From contig JAFAFL010000097.1 of NCBI GenBank assembly GCA_023423535.1, positions 1-64,000 of the forward strand: a DNA stretch of 64,000 bases, written 5' to 3'. The stretch comes from Pseudomonadota bacterium. GTDB lineage: Bacteria > Myxococcota > Myxococcia > Myxococcales > Myxococcaceae. Made by a program: the position numbers and the translations under genes. Positions 1 to 8,114 of this stretch are shown in pieces (the first letter of the stretch is position 1; every line of letters starts with the position of its first letter). The notes under the pieces are model-generated. The model was not told where the DNA came from. It saw only the letters and a program-made list of their open reading frames with translations, and did no database searches.

Positions 1-101
1 AAGCGCCCGGTCGGTCACCCAAGCGCCCGGTCGGTCACCCAAGCGCGTCGGTCGGTCACCCAAGCGCGTCGGTCGGTCACCCAAGCGCCCGGTCGCACAC
101 A
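1..101. repeat. 20/21-bp tandem repeat at the left window edge
   Basis: Four complete units and a partial fifth sit head to tail from the first base. The unit is aagcgcccggtcggtcaccc (20 bp) or a 21-bp form with gcgtcgg in the middle. Copies 1 and 2 are identical, as are copies 3 and 4. The array probably extends left of the window. Shorter echoes of 'gtcggtcacc' continue to about 150. No spacer-repeat alternation is present, so it is a minisatellite, not CRISPR. No function can be assigned. Confidence 0.85.
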
Positions 102-320
102 CCTCGTGCGCGCCGGTCGGTCACCTCGTACGCGTCGGTCGTGCAGGTCGGCCACTCCGTCTGCTGGTCGTTGCCTCGTGCGTACCTGCGGAGACCTCGC
201 TTGCGCGAAACTGGGTGACGGCGCTGCGCGGTGCGTTTCTTGACGGATCCTGGACCCGGGCGAGACTCGTTCGCCATCCGCTACAGGCGCGTTGCGGCCT
301 GTGGCGCGCGGGAGGGGAAC
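102..320. other. Non-coding stretch between minisatellite and first gene
   Basis: This stretch holds decaying copies of the ggtcggtcacc motif up to about 150, then unique sequence leading to the first gene. I see no convincing coding frame, RNA gene or terminator. The purine-rich ggaggggaac just before 321 is a plausible ribosome binding site for the next gene. Confidence 0.5.
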
Positions 321-599
321 GTGACCGACGAGCTGAATTTCGACATCGACATCGACCTCATCGAGCTGCGCACCCGGACCGAGCCCACCGTGGCGCGGCG
401 CGACGGTCGCGGCGACATGAACGGCCTGCGCGAGGCCATGCACTTCGCCTGGCGCCCCGCAGGGTCGATGTCTCTCGGCGACCGCTGGCTGCGCGCCGGA
501 ACGCCGGAGGAGGAGCAGTCCAATCCTCATCGCCCGCTCGCGCCGCCGAAGCCGCCCGCCCTCCCGGCCGGGCTGACCCGCCGTCGTATTCGCCGCTGA
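321..599 (+). CDS. Small hypothetical protein (92 aa)
   Basis: The predicted product is a 92-residue soluble protein that I do not recognise. The GTG at 321 is preferred because ggaggg lies about 6 bases upstream. The frame also opens earlier, at an ATG at 231, but without a good ribosome site. Codons are strongly G/C-ended, as in the neighbouring real genes. The N-terminus is acidic (MTDELNFDIDIDLIEL), the middle has an AMHFAWRPAGSMSLGDRWL stretch with several aromatic residues, and the C-terminus is proline- and arginine-rich. There is no signal peptide or membrane segment. It stands alone between two repeat arrays. Coding status is likely but not certain. Confidence 0.55.
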   Translation: MTDELNFDIDIDLIELRTRTEPTVARRDGRGDMNGLREAMHFAWRPAGSMSLGDRWLRAGTPEEEQSNPHRPLAPPKPPALPAGLTRRRIRR

Positions 600-854
600 A
601 CGGCCCGACGCCCGGCGCTGAGCGGCCGACGCACGCAACGCTGACCGTTGCCGCGTCACGCTAACCGTCCATGCACTCCACGCTGGCCGCCGATGCGCGC
701 CACGTCACCGCCGTGCGCGACGATGTCGCCGATGCACACGTGCTGGTCGTGGATTCACGCGACGCTGATCGTCGATTCACGCGACGTTGACCGCCGTGCG
801 CGACGCGGACCGGCCATGCACGCCACGTTGACCGCCGATTCACGCAACGCGGAC
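600..854. repeat. Degenerate repeat-like non-coding region
   Basis: Sequence downstream of the small gene is made of imperfect motifs such as gattcacgcgacg, gccgatgcgcg and gacgctgaccg with variable spacing. It looks like a decayed outer part of the 22-bp array that follows. Open frames across it on both strands are low-complexity Arg/Ala/His strings and are not believed to be genes. Confidence 0.55.
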
Positions 855-1115
855 CGGACATGCGCGCGACGCGGACCGGAGCGCGCGCGACGCCGACCGG
901 ACATGCGCGCGACGCCGACCGGACATGCGCGCGATGCCGACCGGACATGCGCGCGAGGCCGACCGGACATGCACGCGAGGCTGACCGGACATGCACGCGA
1001 CGCTGACCGGACATGCGCGCGACGCTGACCGGACCGCGCGCGACGCTGACCGGACCGCGCTCGACGCTGACCGGACCGCGCTCGATGCCGACCGGACATG
1101 CACGCGACGCTGACC
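855..1115. repeat. 22-bp minisatellite array
   Basis: About eleven to twelve contiguous copies of a 22-bp unit with consensus gaccggacatgcgcgcgacg plus two variable bases. The acat core recurs at 858, 901, 923, 945, 967, 989, 1011 and 1099. Variant copies with accg in place of acat fall at 1033, 1055 and 1077, and one copy near 880 is a base short. Phase is kept almost perfectly, so the array is recent or maintained. There are no spacers. It ends about 55 bp beyond the stop codon of the convergent dehydrogenase gene. Confidence 0.9.
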
Positions 1116-1170
1116 ACGCACCCCGAACGCGCGAAGCGGGCCCGGACAGCGCTCGCTGACGGCGCGGCGG

Positions 1171-2658
1171 CTACCCGATGATCATGTTCTCCCGCTCGAG
1201 CCGGCCCTCGGCGAAGCGGCCGAGGCTGAAGCGGGTGAAGAGCTCGTCCTGGGTGTCGGTCATCATCCACGCCGCCATGCGCTCGGCGACGGCGGGGGCC
1301 ATCATGAAGCCGTGGCCCACGAAGCCGGACATCTGCAGGAGGTTCTCGAGGCCCGGCGTCCGCCCGAGGATCGGGCTGTTGTCCGGGGTCACGTCGTAGC
1401 AACCGGCCCACTGGCGCAGGACCTTGATCCGGCCCACCTGCGGCAACTGCTCGGTGAGCGCGCGCGCGTACCTCGACAGGAAGCGAAGCGTGGAGCCCAT
1501 GTTCAGGCCCGCCGGCTCGCGCGGGTCGCCCATGCCGCCGACGATCTCGCCGCGCATGGACTGGCTGAAGTAGAGGCCCGAGTCGAGCACCGACACCAGC
1601 GGCCCGAGGAACGGCTTCAAGGGCTCGGTGCTGCAGATTTCGTGGCGGTGCGGCTCGTTGGGCAGGGACACGCCCGCCTTCGCCGCGACCTCCGGGCTCC
1701 ACGCGCCGGACGCGAGCACCACGGTGTCGCACTCCACTTCGCCGCTGTCCGTCTTCACCTTGCGGATCATCCCGCCGGAGATGTCGAAGCCTACGACCTC
1801 GGTGAATGTCTCCACCCGGATGCCACGCTTCGCGCAGCTCTGCGCGTAACCCCAGAGGAACGGCCAGGGGAAGATGACGCCGTCCTCGGGATTCCAGGCG
1901 CAGACCTGCACGTCCTTCAGCGTGAGTTCGGGGACGATGTCCCGCGCCGCGTCGGGCGTGAGCAACTGCGTGGGGACGCCGTGCGCGTTGTGCAGCTTCG
2001 CCGAGGCCTCGAGCTGCTTCGCGATCCGCTCGCTCCGCGCGAGGAACAGGTAGCCGCCCTGGCGCAGCCACACGTTGATCCCCATGTCCTTCGCGAAAGC
2101 CTTCATCAGGTCGATGGACCTGCGCGCCAGCGCCACGTTCGTCGCGGTGCCCCACTGCATGCGCACGCCGCCGCCGTTGCGTCCGGACGCACCCGCCAGC
2201 AGGTAGCCGCGCTCGAGCACCAGCACGTCGCTCTCGCCGCGCAGCCCGAGGTTGTGCGCCAGCGCCAGCCCCATGATCCCGCCGCCGACGATGACGATCT
2301 TCGCGCGGCGAGGGAGTGGCTCTTTCGACCGCAGCTCAGGCGTCGCCGCGTCCAGTCCCGGCGGCGTCCCGCCGATGGGCGGCTTCGACTCGTCCACCGG
2401 CTCGGTCGCGAGCACGGAGAGCTCCGTCGGGTAGAGCGGGGTGCGAGGGGTGAACGCGTGGACCGCCTTCGGCTCGCGCACGCCGCTCTGGTGCAGCAGC
2501 CGCCCAATCGCCGCCATGCACGACTTGCCCTGGCAGATGCCGGTGCCGAAACCGGTGTACCGCTTGATGGACTCGATGTCCGTGAAGCCGCGCTCGATCG
2601 CGTGCTTCACGTCCGCCGCGGTCACGTCTTCACAGGCACAGACGATGGCGCGGTTCAT
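1171..2658 (-). CDS. FAD-dependent amine/imino-acid oxidoreductase (DAO family) with N-terminal BFD-type [2Fe-2S] domain
   Basis: This 495-residue flavoenzyme likely oxidises a secondary amine or imino acid and passes electrons to its partner. Residues 1-50 form a BFD-like [2Fe-2S] site with C7, C9, C42 and C47 (CxC, GICQGKSC). A dinucleotide-binding motif IVIVGGGIMGLALA follows at about 119, and the rest matches the D-amino-acid/sarcosine/glycine oxidase (DAO) fold, including the GASGRNGGG FAD contact. It starts with ATG overlapping the upstream gene's stop by four bases (ATGA), so the two are co-translated. In hydroxyproline and HcnABC/LhpBEF-like complexes these parts are separate subunits; here the small Fe-S subunit is fused on. 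Substrate is inferred from the divergent pruA. Confidence 0.85.
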   Translation of the reverse strand: MNRAIVCACEDVTAADVKHAIERGFTDIESIKRYTGFGTGICQGKSCMAAIGRLLHQSGVREPKAVHAFTPRTPLYPTELSVLATEPVDESKPPIGGTPPGLDAATPELRSKEPLPRRAKIVIVGGGIMGLALAHNLGLRGESDVLVLERGYLLAGASGRNGGGVRMQWGTATNVALARRSIDLMKAFAKDMGINVWLRQGGYLFLARSERIAKQLEASAKLHNAHGVPTQLLTPDAARDIVPELTLKDVQVCAWNPEDGVIFPWPFLWGYAQSCAKRGIRVETFTEVVGFDISGGMIRKVKTDSGEVECDTVVLASGAWSPEVAAKAGVSLPNEPHRHEICSTEPLKPFLGPLVSVLDSGLYFSQSMRGEIVGGMGDPREPAGLNMGSTLRFLSRYARALTEQLPQVGRIKVLRQWAGCYDVTPDNSPILGRTPGLENLLQMSGFVGHGFMMAPAVAERMAAWMMTDTQDELFTRFSLGRFAEGRLERENMIIG

Positions 2659-4004
2659 CGTGCGCTCTCCTGCGCCTTCAGCTCGAGAGCGGCACGCGCC
2701 ACCGCTCGACCGGCCCGCGCTCCGGAATCCGCCGCCGCGCCGGCGCTCCCTCCGCCCACCAGATCTCCCGCCACGAACACGTCCTCCGCCGCCGTGCGGC
2801 CCTCCGCATCCGCGACGACCACGAAGGTCTCGCGCGCGGGATCGAAAAGGACCTCCGCACCGCCCTGGCGCGCGAGCTCATACGCCGGCGAGGGCGGCAG
2901 GCACACCGCCACCGCGTCGCAGTCCGTGCGGTGTTTCTTGCCCTTCGCGTCTCGCCAGCTGAGGCCCTTCACCTCGGTCCGCCCGTGCACGGTGAGCGGC
3001 TCGGCGCCGCGATCCACGAGCACCTCCGCCTTCACCTCCGCGCCCGCAGCGACGAGCAGGCGACGCTGATTCGCTACCCACTCTTCCGTTCCCACGAGCG
3101 CGAACTTCGTCCCCGGCAAGTTCGCCTCGCGCCGCACGAGCCTCGCCACCGCTCGCCCCGCCATCACGCCCGGCACGTCGTTGTTGTCGAAGGGCCACAG
3201 CGCCGCGTGCCCGCCGTTCGCGAGGAGGAAGCGCTCCGCGTACACCTTCAACAGCCGCGGGCCACGGCCGGCATCTCCGCCACCGAACGACACCGCCGCG
3301 AGGTAGCGCCCCTCCGCATCCGAGAAGAGGCCGATGACCACCGTCTTCAGCCGCAGCGACTCGGCGGGCAGCGATGCGGTGAACGCGGTGACGGGCGGAT
3401 CCTTCTCCGCCGGCGCGTCGTCGAGCAGCCGGCCACCGGGCGTCTCCTCGCGATCGATCAGCAGGAACTTCACGCCCGCGTTCACCAGCTCCCGCGCAGC
3501 GGCAAGGCCTGCGGGTCCTGCGCCCATCACGACCACCGGCACCTTCACGGTCTCCCGCGGCGCTCGCTCGGGCGGCAAGGCGTCGGGCAGCTCGCCGAGC
3601 CCCGCCAGGTGCCGCGCCACGCGCGCCATGACCTTCTCCGCCACCGGCACGCCCGCAAACATCTCGTGGTGGTCGAGCCCCTTCGGGAAGAGCCAGTCGA
3701 TGGCCCCGAACACGTCGTGCTTCACCGACGGGTAGGCGTTCTGGCGCTCCACCCTCATGCCCGCGGTGATCTTCGTGCGGCAGGTGAAGACGTTGGGCAC
3801 GCCGTTCACGCGCATGAGGCACTGCGAGCACGCCGCGCTCATGCACCAGGGACCTCGCGGCCGGTGGTACTTCACCGAGCGGGAGAAGACGGTCTCACCC
3901 GCTGCGAGGAGGGCCGACGCGATCGACTCGCCCTCCTTCGCGGGGAGCGCGGTCCCTTCGAAATCGAACTGCACGGTGCGGGGGGGCACATCGAGGCGGG
4001 GCAT
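2655..4004 (-). CDS. [2Fe-2S] / FAD-NAD(P) oxidoreductase subunit, sarcosine oxidase alpha / HcnA-HcnB-like fusion
   Basis: This 449-residue protein pairs with the DAO-family gene downstream. The N-terminus resembles the SoxA/HcnA ferredoxin module: SVKYHRPRGP is followed by C54-x4-C59-x2-C62-x12-C75. From about residue 135 a Rossmann motif (VVVMGAGPAGLAAARE) opens a pyridine-nucleotide-disulfide-type flavoprotein domain, ending with a second FAD motif (DVFVAGDLVGGGSAG). It thus fuses the HcnA-like and HcnB-like parts. I chose the ATG at 4004; a GTG at 4034 is in frame but adds only an Arg-rich tail. The 85-bp gap to the divergent pruA suggests a shared control region. Likely role: electron-transfer half of a dye-linked amine or imino-acid dehydrogenase. 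Confidence 0.82.
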   Translation of the reverse strand: MPRLDVPPRTVQFDFEGTALPAKEGESIASALLAAGETVFSRSVKYHRPRGPWCMSAACSQCLMRVNGVPNVFTCRTKITAGMRVERQNAYPSVKHDVFGAIDWLFPKGLDHHEMFAGVPVAEKVMARVARHLAGLGELPDALPPERAPRETVKVPVVVMGAGPAGLAAARELVNAGVKFLLIDREETPGGRLLDDAPAEKDPPVTAFTASLPAESLRLKTVVIGLFSDAEGRYLAAVSFGGGDAGRGPRLLKVYAERFLLANGGHAALWPFDNNDVPGVMAGRAVARLVRREANLPGTKFALVGTEEWVANQRRLLVAAGAEVKAEVLVDRGAEPLTVHGRTEVKGLSWRDAKGKKHRTDCDAVAVCLPPSPAYELARQGGAEVLFDPARETFVVVADAEGRTAAEDVFVAGDLVGGGSAGAAADSGARAGRAVARAALELKAQESAR

Positions 4005-4089
4005 GCGGCGGCGGAACCTATGCGAGGCCCTCACGGGCCGCTACTGCCGAGCCTTGCCCCCGGACGCCGGACGGGTAGGGTGCGCGCCC

Positions 4090-5727
4090 ATGAGAGACGC
4101 CAACCTCCGCATCCCCCAGCCCGCCAACGAGCCGATCCTCGCCTACGCCCCCGGCTCGACGGAGCGCGCGCAGCTGAAGGCGCAGCTGACGAAGATGGCC
4201 GGCGAGCAGCTCGACATCCCGCTCTTCATCGGCGGAAAGGAGATCCGGACCTCACGCACCTCGAACGTGAAGATGCCGCACGCGCACCGGCACGTGCTGG
4301 CGAAGTACAGCCTCGCGGACGCGGAGCACGTGACCCAGGCGATCGACGCTGCGCTGAAGGCGAAGCGCGACTGGTCGAACATGCGCTTTCACGACCGCGC
4401 GGCGATCTTCCTGCGCGCGGCGGATCTGCTCGCCACCCGCGTGCGCCCGGTGCTCAACGCGGCGACGATGCTCGGTCAGTCGAAGACCGCGTTCCAAGCG
4501 GAGATCGACTCGGCCTGCGAGCTCATCGACTTCCTCCGCTGGAACGTCCACTTCGCGGACAAGCTCCTCGCCGAGCAGCCCCACTCGCCGGCGCTGACCT
4601 GGAACCAGATGGACTACCGGCCGCTCGACGGGTTCGTGTACGCGATCTCGCCGTTCAACTTCACCGCCATCGGCGGGAACCTGCCCACCGCGCCGGCGCT
4701 GATGGGCAACACGGTGGTGTGGAAGCCCGCGCAGACCGCCACCTTCTCCAACTGGCTCATCCTCGAGATCCTCCGCGAGGCCGGCCTGCCGGATGGGGTG
4801 ATCAACTTCGTGCAGGGTGATCCTTCGACCGTGTCGAACACGATCATCGCGCACCCGGATCTGGGCGGCATCCACTTCACCGGCTCCACCTCCGTGTTCC
4901 AGATGATGTGGCGGCAGGTGGGCGAGAACATCTCCCGCTACCGTCAGTACCCGCGGCTGGTGGGCGAGACCGGCGGCAAGGACTTCGTCTTCGCGCACCC
5001 GTCCGCGAAGGACGACATCGACGCGCTGGCGGTGGCGCTCGGGCGCGGCGCGTTCGAGTACCAGGGCCAGAAGTGCTCGGCGGCGTCGCGCGCGTACATC
5101 CCCGCGAGCCTCTGGCCCCAGCTGCGCGACCGGCTGGTGGGCCTCATCGGCGAGATCAAGATGGGCGATGTGCGCGACTTCCGGAACTTCATGGGCGCGG
5201 TGATCGACGAGAAGGCGTTCGACAAGCACATGGGCTACTTCGCCGCGGCGAAGAGCGATCCCTCGATGAAGATCCTCACCGGCGGCGAGGGCGACAAGCG
5301 CGAGGGCTTCTTCGTGCAGCCCACGCTGATCGAGTCCTCCGACCCGAAGAGCCGGCTCATGTGCGAGGAGGCCTTCGGGCCCATCCTCACCGTGCACGTG
5401 TACGAGGACGCGCGCTACGAGGAGGCGCTGAAGCTGTGCGACGAGTCCACGCCCTACGCGCTCACCGGCGCCTTCTTCGCCCGCGACCGCGCGGCGATCG
5501 TCAAGGCCAGCGAGGCGCTCCGGCACGCGGCGGGCAACTTCTACATCAACGACAAGCCCACCGGCGCCGTGGTGGGGCAGCAGCCCTTCGGTGGCTCGCG
5601 CGCGTCGGGCACCAACGACAAGGCCGGCAGCGCGTGGAACCTCATGCGCTGGGTCTCGCCGAGGGCGATCAAGGAGACCTTCGTCCCGCCCACGCAGCTG
5701 GGCTACCCGTTCATGGGTGAAGAGTAG
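4090..5727 (+). CDS. pruA: L-glutamate gamma-semialdehyde (1-pyrroline-5-carboxylate) dehydrogenase
   Basis: This 545-residue aldehyde dehydrogenase oxidises glutamate semialdehyde (from 1-pyrroline-5-carboxylate) to glutamate with NAD+, the second step of proline catabolism. It is of the single-domain, ALDH4-like type, not a bifunctional PutA. Signatures are ISPFNFTAIGGNLPTAPALM near the cofactor site, GSTSVFQ, the catalytic-Glu segment GETGGKDFVFAHPSA, the nucleophile cysteine in YQGQKCSAASRAYIP, and EEAFGPILTVHVY. The ATG at 4090 is used because family similarity begins there, although the frame opens further upstream. It is divergent from the [2Fe-2S]/FAD dehydrogenase pair, suggesting that pair supplies the semialdehyde in place of a classical PutA/PRODH. 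Confidence 0.93.
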   Translation: MRDANLRIPQPANEPILAYAPGSTERAQLKAQLTKMAGEQLDIPLFIGGKEIRTSRTSNVKMPHAHRHVLAKYSLADAEHVTQAIDAALKAKRDWSNMRFHDRAAIFLRAADLLATRVRPVLNAATMLGQSKTAFQAEIDSACELIDFLRWNVHFADKLLAEQPHSPALTWNQMDYRPLDGFVYAISPFNFTAIGGNLPTAPALMGNTVVWKPAQTATFSNWLILEILREAGLPDGVINFVQGDPSTVSNTIIAHPDLGGIHFTGSTSVFQMMWRQVGENISRYRQYPRLVGETGGKDFVFAHPSAKDDIDALAVALGRGAFEYQGQKCSAASRAYIPASLWPQLRDRLVGLIGEIKMGDVRDFRNFMGAVIDEKAFDKHMGYFAAAKSDPSMKILTGGEGDKREGFFVQPTLIESSDPKSRLMCEEAFGPILTVHVYEDARYEEALKLCDESTPYALTGAFFARDRAAIVKASEALRHAAGNFYINDKPTGAVVGQQPFGGSRASGTNDKAGSAWNLMRWVSPRAIKETFVPPTQLGYPFMGEE

Positions 5728-5830
5728 GGGACCACGCGGCAGGGCAGGGTCCGCAGAGGGAGACGGCGGGTCCAGGAGTTGGACCGCGCCAGCGCTGAGG
5801 CACTTGGAATCATTGACCTTTTGTGGTGGC

Positions 5831-5849
5831 GGCGCCCGTGCAGGGCGCC
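5831..5849 (+). promoter_or_regulatory. Perfect hairpin in the leader of the Cys-rich lipoprotein gene
   Basis: ggcgccc-gtgca-gggcgcc forms a 7-bp perfect stem with a 5-base loop, 44 bases before the ATG at 5893. No T-run follows, so it is not a classic terminator for pruA. It could be an mRNA 5' stem or a protein-binding site. Confidence 0.4.
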
Positions 5850-5892
5850 TGGTCGCGAGGCCCTCGCGCCTCGCGTCACCCCTGAGGTCCAC

Positions 5893-7113
5893 ATGTTCTC
5901 CGCTCCCCGCGTCGCGGCCGTTCTCCTGCTGACCCTGACCCTCTTTGCGTGCGGGGACAACGAGCGTCCACCGCCTCCGCCTCAGTACGACCCCTACAAC
6001 CCGCCCCCGGGGACCGGAGGAACACAGGGCGGTGGCGGCTCGAATCCGGTTCGCGATGCCGGGTCCGGCGTGAACGATCAGCGGGATGCTGGCGCCTGCA
6101 CTCCTTCCTGTTGGGGTCGCACCTGTGGGCCGGACGGCTGCGGCGGCTCGTGTGGCACGTGTGCACCGAACCAGGCCTGCTCCAGCGAAGGTCAGTGCGC
6201 CTGCGTCCCCAACTGCGCGGGCAAGCAGTGCGGCTCGGATGGCTGCGGCGGCTCCTGTGGCACGTGTGGACCCAACCAGGCATGTACGAGCGCCAACCAG
6301 TGCGTGTGTGTCCCCCAGTGCAACGGCAAGCAGTGCGGTTCGGACGGCTGCGGTGGCTCGTGCGGGGCGTGTGGACCGAATCAGGCCTGCAGCGGCGCGA
6401 ACCAGTGCGTGTGCGTCCCCAACTGCGCGGGCAAGCAGTGCGGCTCGGATGGCTGCGGCGGCTCCTGTGGGACGTGCGCCACGAACCAGGCGTGCAGCAA
6501 CGCCAACCAGTGCGTCTGCGTTCCCCAGTGCAACGGCAAGAGCTGCGGTCCGGACGGGTGTGGCGGGCAGTGCGGCACCTGTCCCCCCAACTCCACCTGC
6601 AACGGCAGCGGGACCGGCTGCACATGCCTGCCCGGGTACGTGCCCAACCCGCAGGGCACCGGATGTCTCAAGGTCGGCGGCGCCTGTGGGGGCGTCAGCC
6701 AGTACGGCTACTGCAGCGGTGACAGCTGGGTGCGGTGCGACGCGACGGCGGGCATCGTGGTCATGCCGTGCGGCGCCGGTCAGTGCAGGACGATCAACGC
6801 CCAGGGCGAAGGCGCCTGCCGGTGCGGGGGCGTCACCCAGAGCGGTGTCTGCGCCGCTGCGGACGGGACACAGGGAAACACCTCGCTGTTCTGGTGTGCC
6901 ACGGCCTTCGACATCCTCGTGGCCACCAACTGCAAGCAGGAGACGGGATCCTCGGCGGGCTTCTGCTCGACCTTCGTGACCTCCTTCGGCTGGGAGAACC
7001 AGTGCTACTGCAACACCTGCTCGTACCAGCTGGGCAACACCTGCCAACCCCTGTGCAGCGGGAGCTCCACGTGCAGCTACAACGCGCCGGGGAACTTCCA
7101 CACGTGCAACTAG
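5893..7113 (+). CDS. Cys-rich repeat lipoprotein (myxobacterial GKxCGxDGCGG type)
   Basis: This 406-residue protein is probably surface-exposed and lipid-anchored. It begins with a signal peptide and lipobox (LLLTLTLFAC), then a Pro/Gly/Gln-rich linker to about residue 55. Five tandem modules of about 35 residues follow, each CxPxCxGKxCGxDGCGGxCGxC-PNQxC. The C-terminal 170 residues are also Cys-rich but not repetitive. Such proteins are abundant in Myxococcales; their function is usually unknown, perhaps adhesion or binding. Modules 2 and 4, and 3 and 5, are most alike, which indicates duplication of a 210-bp two-module block. A tgagg ribosome site precedes the ATG at 5893. No operon partner is evident. 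Confidence 0.85.
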   Translation: MFSAPRVAAVLLLTLTLFACGDNERPPPPPQYDPYNPPPGTGGTQGGGGSNPVRDAGSGVNDQRDAGACTPSCWGRTCGPDGCGGSCGTCAPNQACSSEGQCACVPNCAGKQCGSDGCGGSCGTCGPNQACTSANQCVCVPQCNGKQCGSDGCGGSCGACGPNQACSGANQCVCVPNCAGKQCGSDGCGGSCGTCATNQACSNANQCVCVPQCNGKSCGPDGCGGQCGTCPPNSTCNGSGTGCTCLPGYVPNPQGTGCLKVGGACGGVSQYGYCSGDSWVRCDATAGIVVMPCGAGQCRTINAQGEGACRCGGVTQSGVCAAADGTQGNTSLFWCATAFDILVATNCKQETGSSAGFCSTFVTSFGWENQCYCNTCSYQLGNTCQPLCSGSSTCSYNAPGNFHTCN

Positions 7114-7201
7114 CCAGCGCCACGAGCGCCTCAGAGCGAGCGGGCAGGGTCATTCACCGCCCACGTTGCCGCACCCGCCCTCCGCGTGGTCCACTTCGCG
7201 C

Positions 7202-7990
7202 GTGGCCACCTTCCTCGCGCTGGCGTTCGCGTTCCCGACCGTGATCTTCACCACGCTCCTGCTGGTGATGCTCGGGTACTGGGCCCTGGTGCTCCTCGGC
7301 GGAGGGCTCTTCGGCGCGGACGGTGCGTTCGAGGCGAAGGCCTCCGCGCTCGAGGGCGCAATGGGCGCAAAGGAGGGCGCGCTCGAAGCGGCGGTGGGCG
7401 CGAAGGCCGGTGCGCTGGAGGCGGCAGTCGGCGCGAAGGAGGGCATGCTCGCGTGGCTCGGCTTCGGCAGCGTGCCTGCCTCGGTGGTGCTCACCGCGCT
7501 GGTGGGCTGGGCCTGGACCTTCTCCATGATCGGCTCGGCGACGCTCGGCCCCACGCTGGGCGGCTGGATGCCGGCGTGGATGCTCAACGGGGCGTTGGCG
7601 CTCCTCTCGCTCACGCTCGGCCTGCTGCTCGCCGGCATCAGCGCGAAGCCGCTCAAGCCGCTCTTCACCCTCCGCGCGGCGCCCACGCGGAGGCAGTTGC
7701 TGGGCAAGGTCGCCACGGTGGCCACGAGCCGGGTGGACGGCACCGGCCGCATGGGCCAGGTCACGCTGGAGGACGGCGAGGCCGGCTTCCTCCTCTCCGT
7801 CTTCTGCGCGAAGGACAACGCGCTGAAGAAGGGCGACCGGGTGCTCTTGCTCGAGTACGACGACGTCAAAGAGGCCTACGAGGTCGAGCCGGTCGAGTGG
7901 CTGCTCCCCGAGGAGCTCTCCCGCCTCGACAACCCTCTCGCCGCCGAGGCCATCGCGCGCGCGCACCTGAAGCAGCGCGTGGACGCCTAG
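7202..7990 (+). CDS. YqiJ-like inner-membrane protein with C-terminal OB-fold (flotillin partner)
   Basis: Predicted inner-membrane protein of about 262 residues, first gene of a flotillin cluster. Three hydrophobic helices are visible (residues ~1-35, ~95-120 and ~125-155), then a soluble domain from ~170 (KVATVATSRVDGTGRMGQVTLEDGEAG and following) that looks like the NfeD/YqiJ OB-fold. Between the first two helices is an Ala/Gly-rich stretch of 11-residue repeats (GAKEGALEAAV, GAKAGALEAAV). The start is uncertain: GTG at 7202 gives a clean first membrane helix, and TTG at 7166 adds 12 residues. In other bacteria YqiJ is encoded beside the flotillin YqiK, as here; it likely stabilises or localises the flotillin assembly. 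Confidence 0.72.
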   Translation: MATFLALAFAFPTVIFTTLLLVMLGYWALVLLGGGLFGADGAFEAKASALEGAMGAKEGALEAAVGAKAGALEAAVGAKEGMLAWLGFGSVPASVVLTALVGWAWTFSMIGSATLGPTLGGWMPAWMLNGALALLSLTLGLLLAGISAKPLKPLFTLRAAPTRRQLLGKVATVATSRVDGTGRMGQVTLEDGEAGFLLSVFCAKDNALKKGDRVLLLEYDDVKEAYEVEPVEWLLPEELSRLDNPLAAEAIARAHLKQRVDA

Positions 7991-8114
7991 CTTCCTGCCT
8001 GGCCGCCCATTGAATCTGCGCAGTCCGGCTTGATACGAAGCGGACACTTTTTTGCCTCTCCGCAGTCCCCGTTTTCTCAGTCCTCGCAGTCACTCCCCCA
8101 GGAGCTTCACGCAC

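Noticed and set aside
1..1115. CRISPR array
   Set aside because: Units are 20-22 bp and head to tail with no unique spacers, and no cas gene is near.
661..1121. Repeat-encoded proteins rich in His-Ala-Arg-Asp-Ala-Asp on either strand
   Set aside because: Frames stay open only because the 22-bp repeat lacks stops; there is no ribosome site, composition is periodic and nothing resembles a known fold.
5831..5849. Rho-independent terminator of pruA
   Set aside because: The hairpin is perfect but is followed by ggtcgcgagg, not by a T-run, and lies over 100 bp past the stop codon.
4252..7101. Long minus-strand open frame of about 949 codons opposite pruA and the Cys-rich lipoprotein gene
   Set aside because: It is a GC-rich shadow of two well-supported genes on the plus strand, with low-complexity Arg/Ala/Val content.
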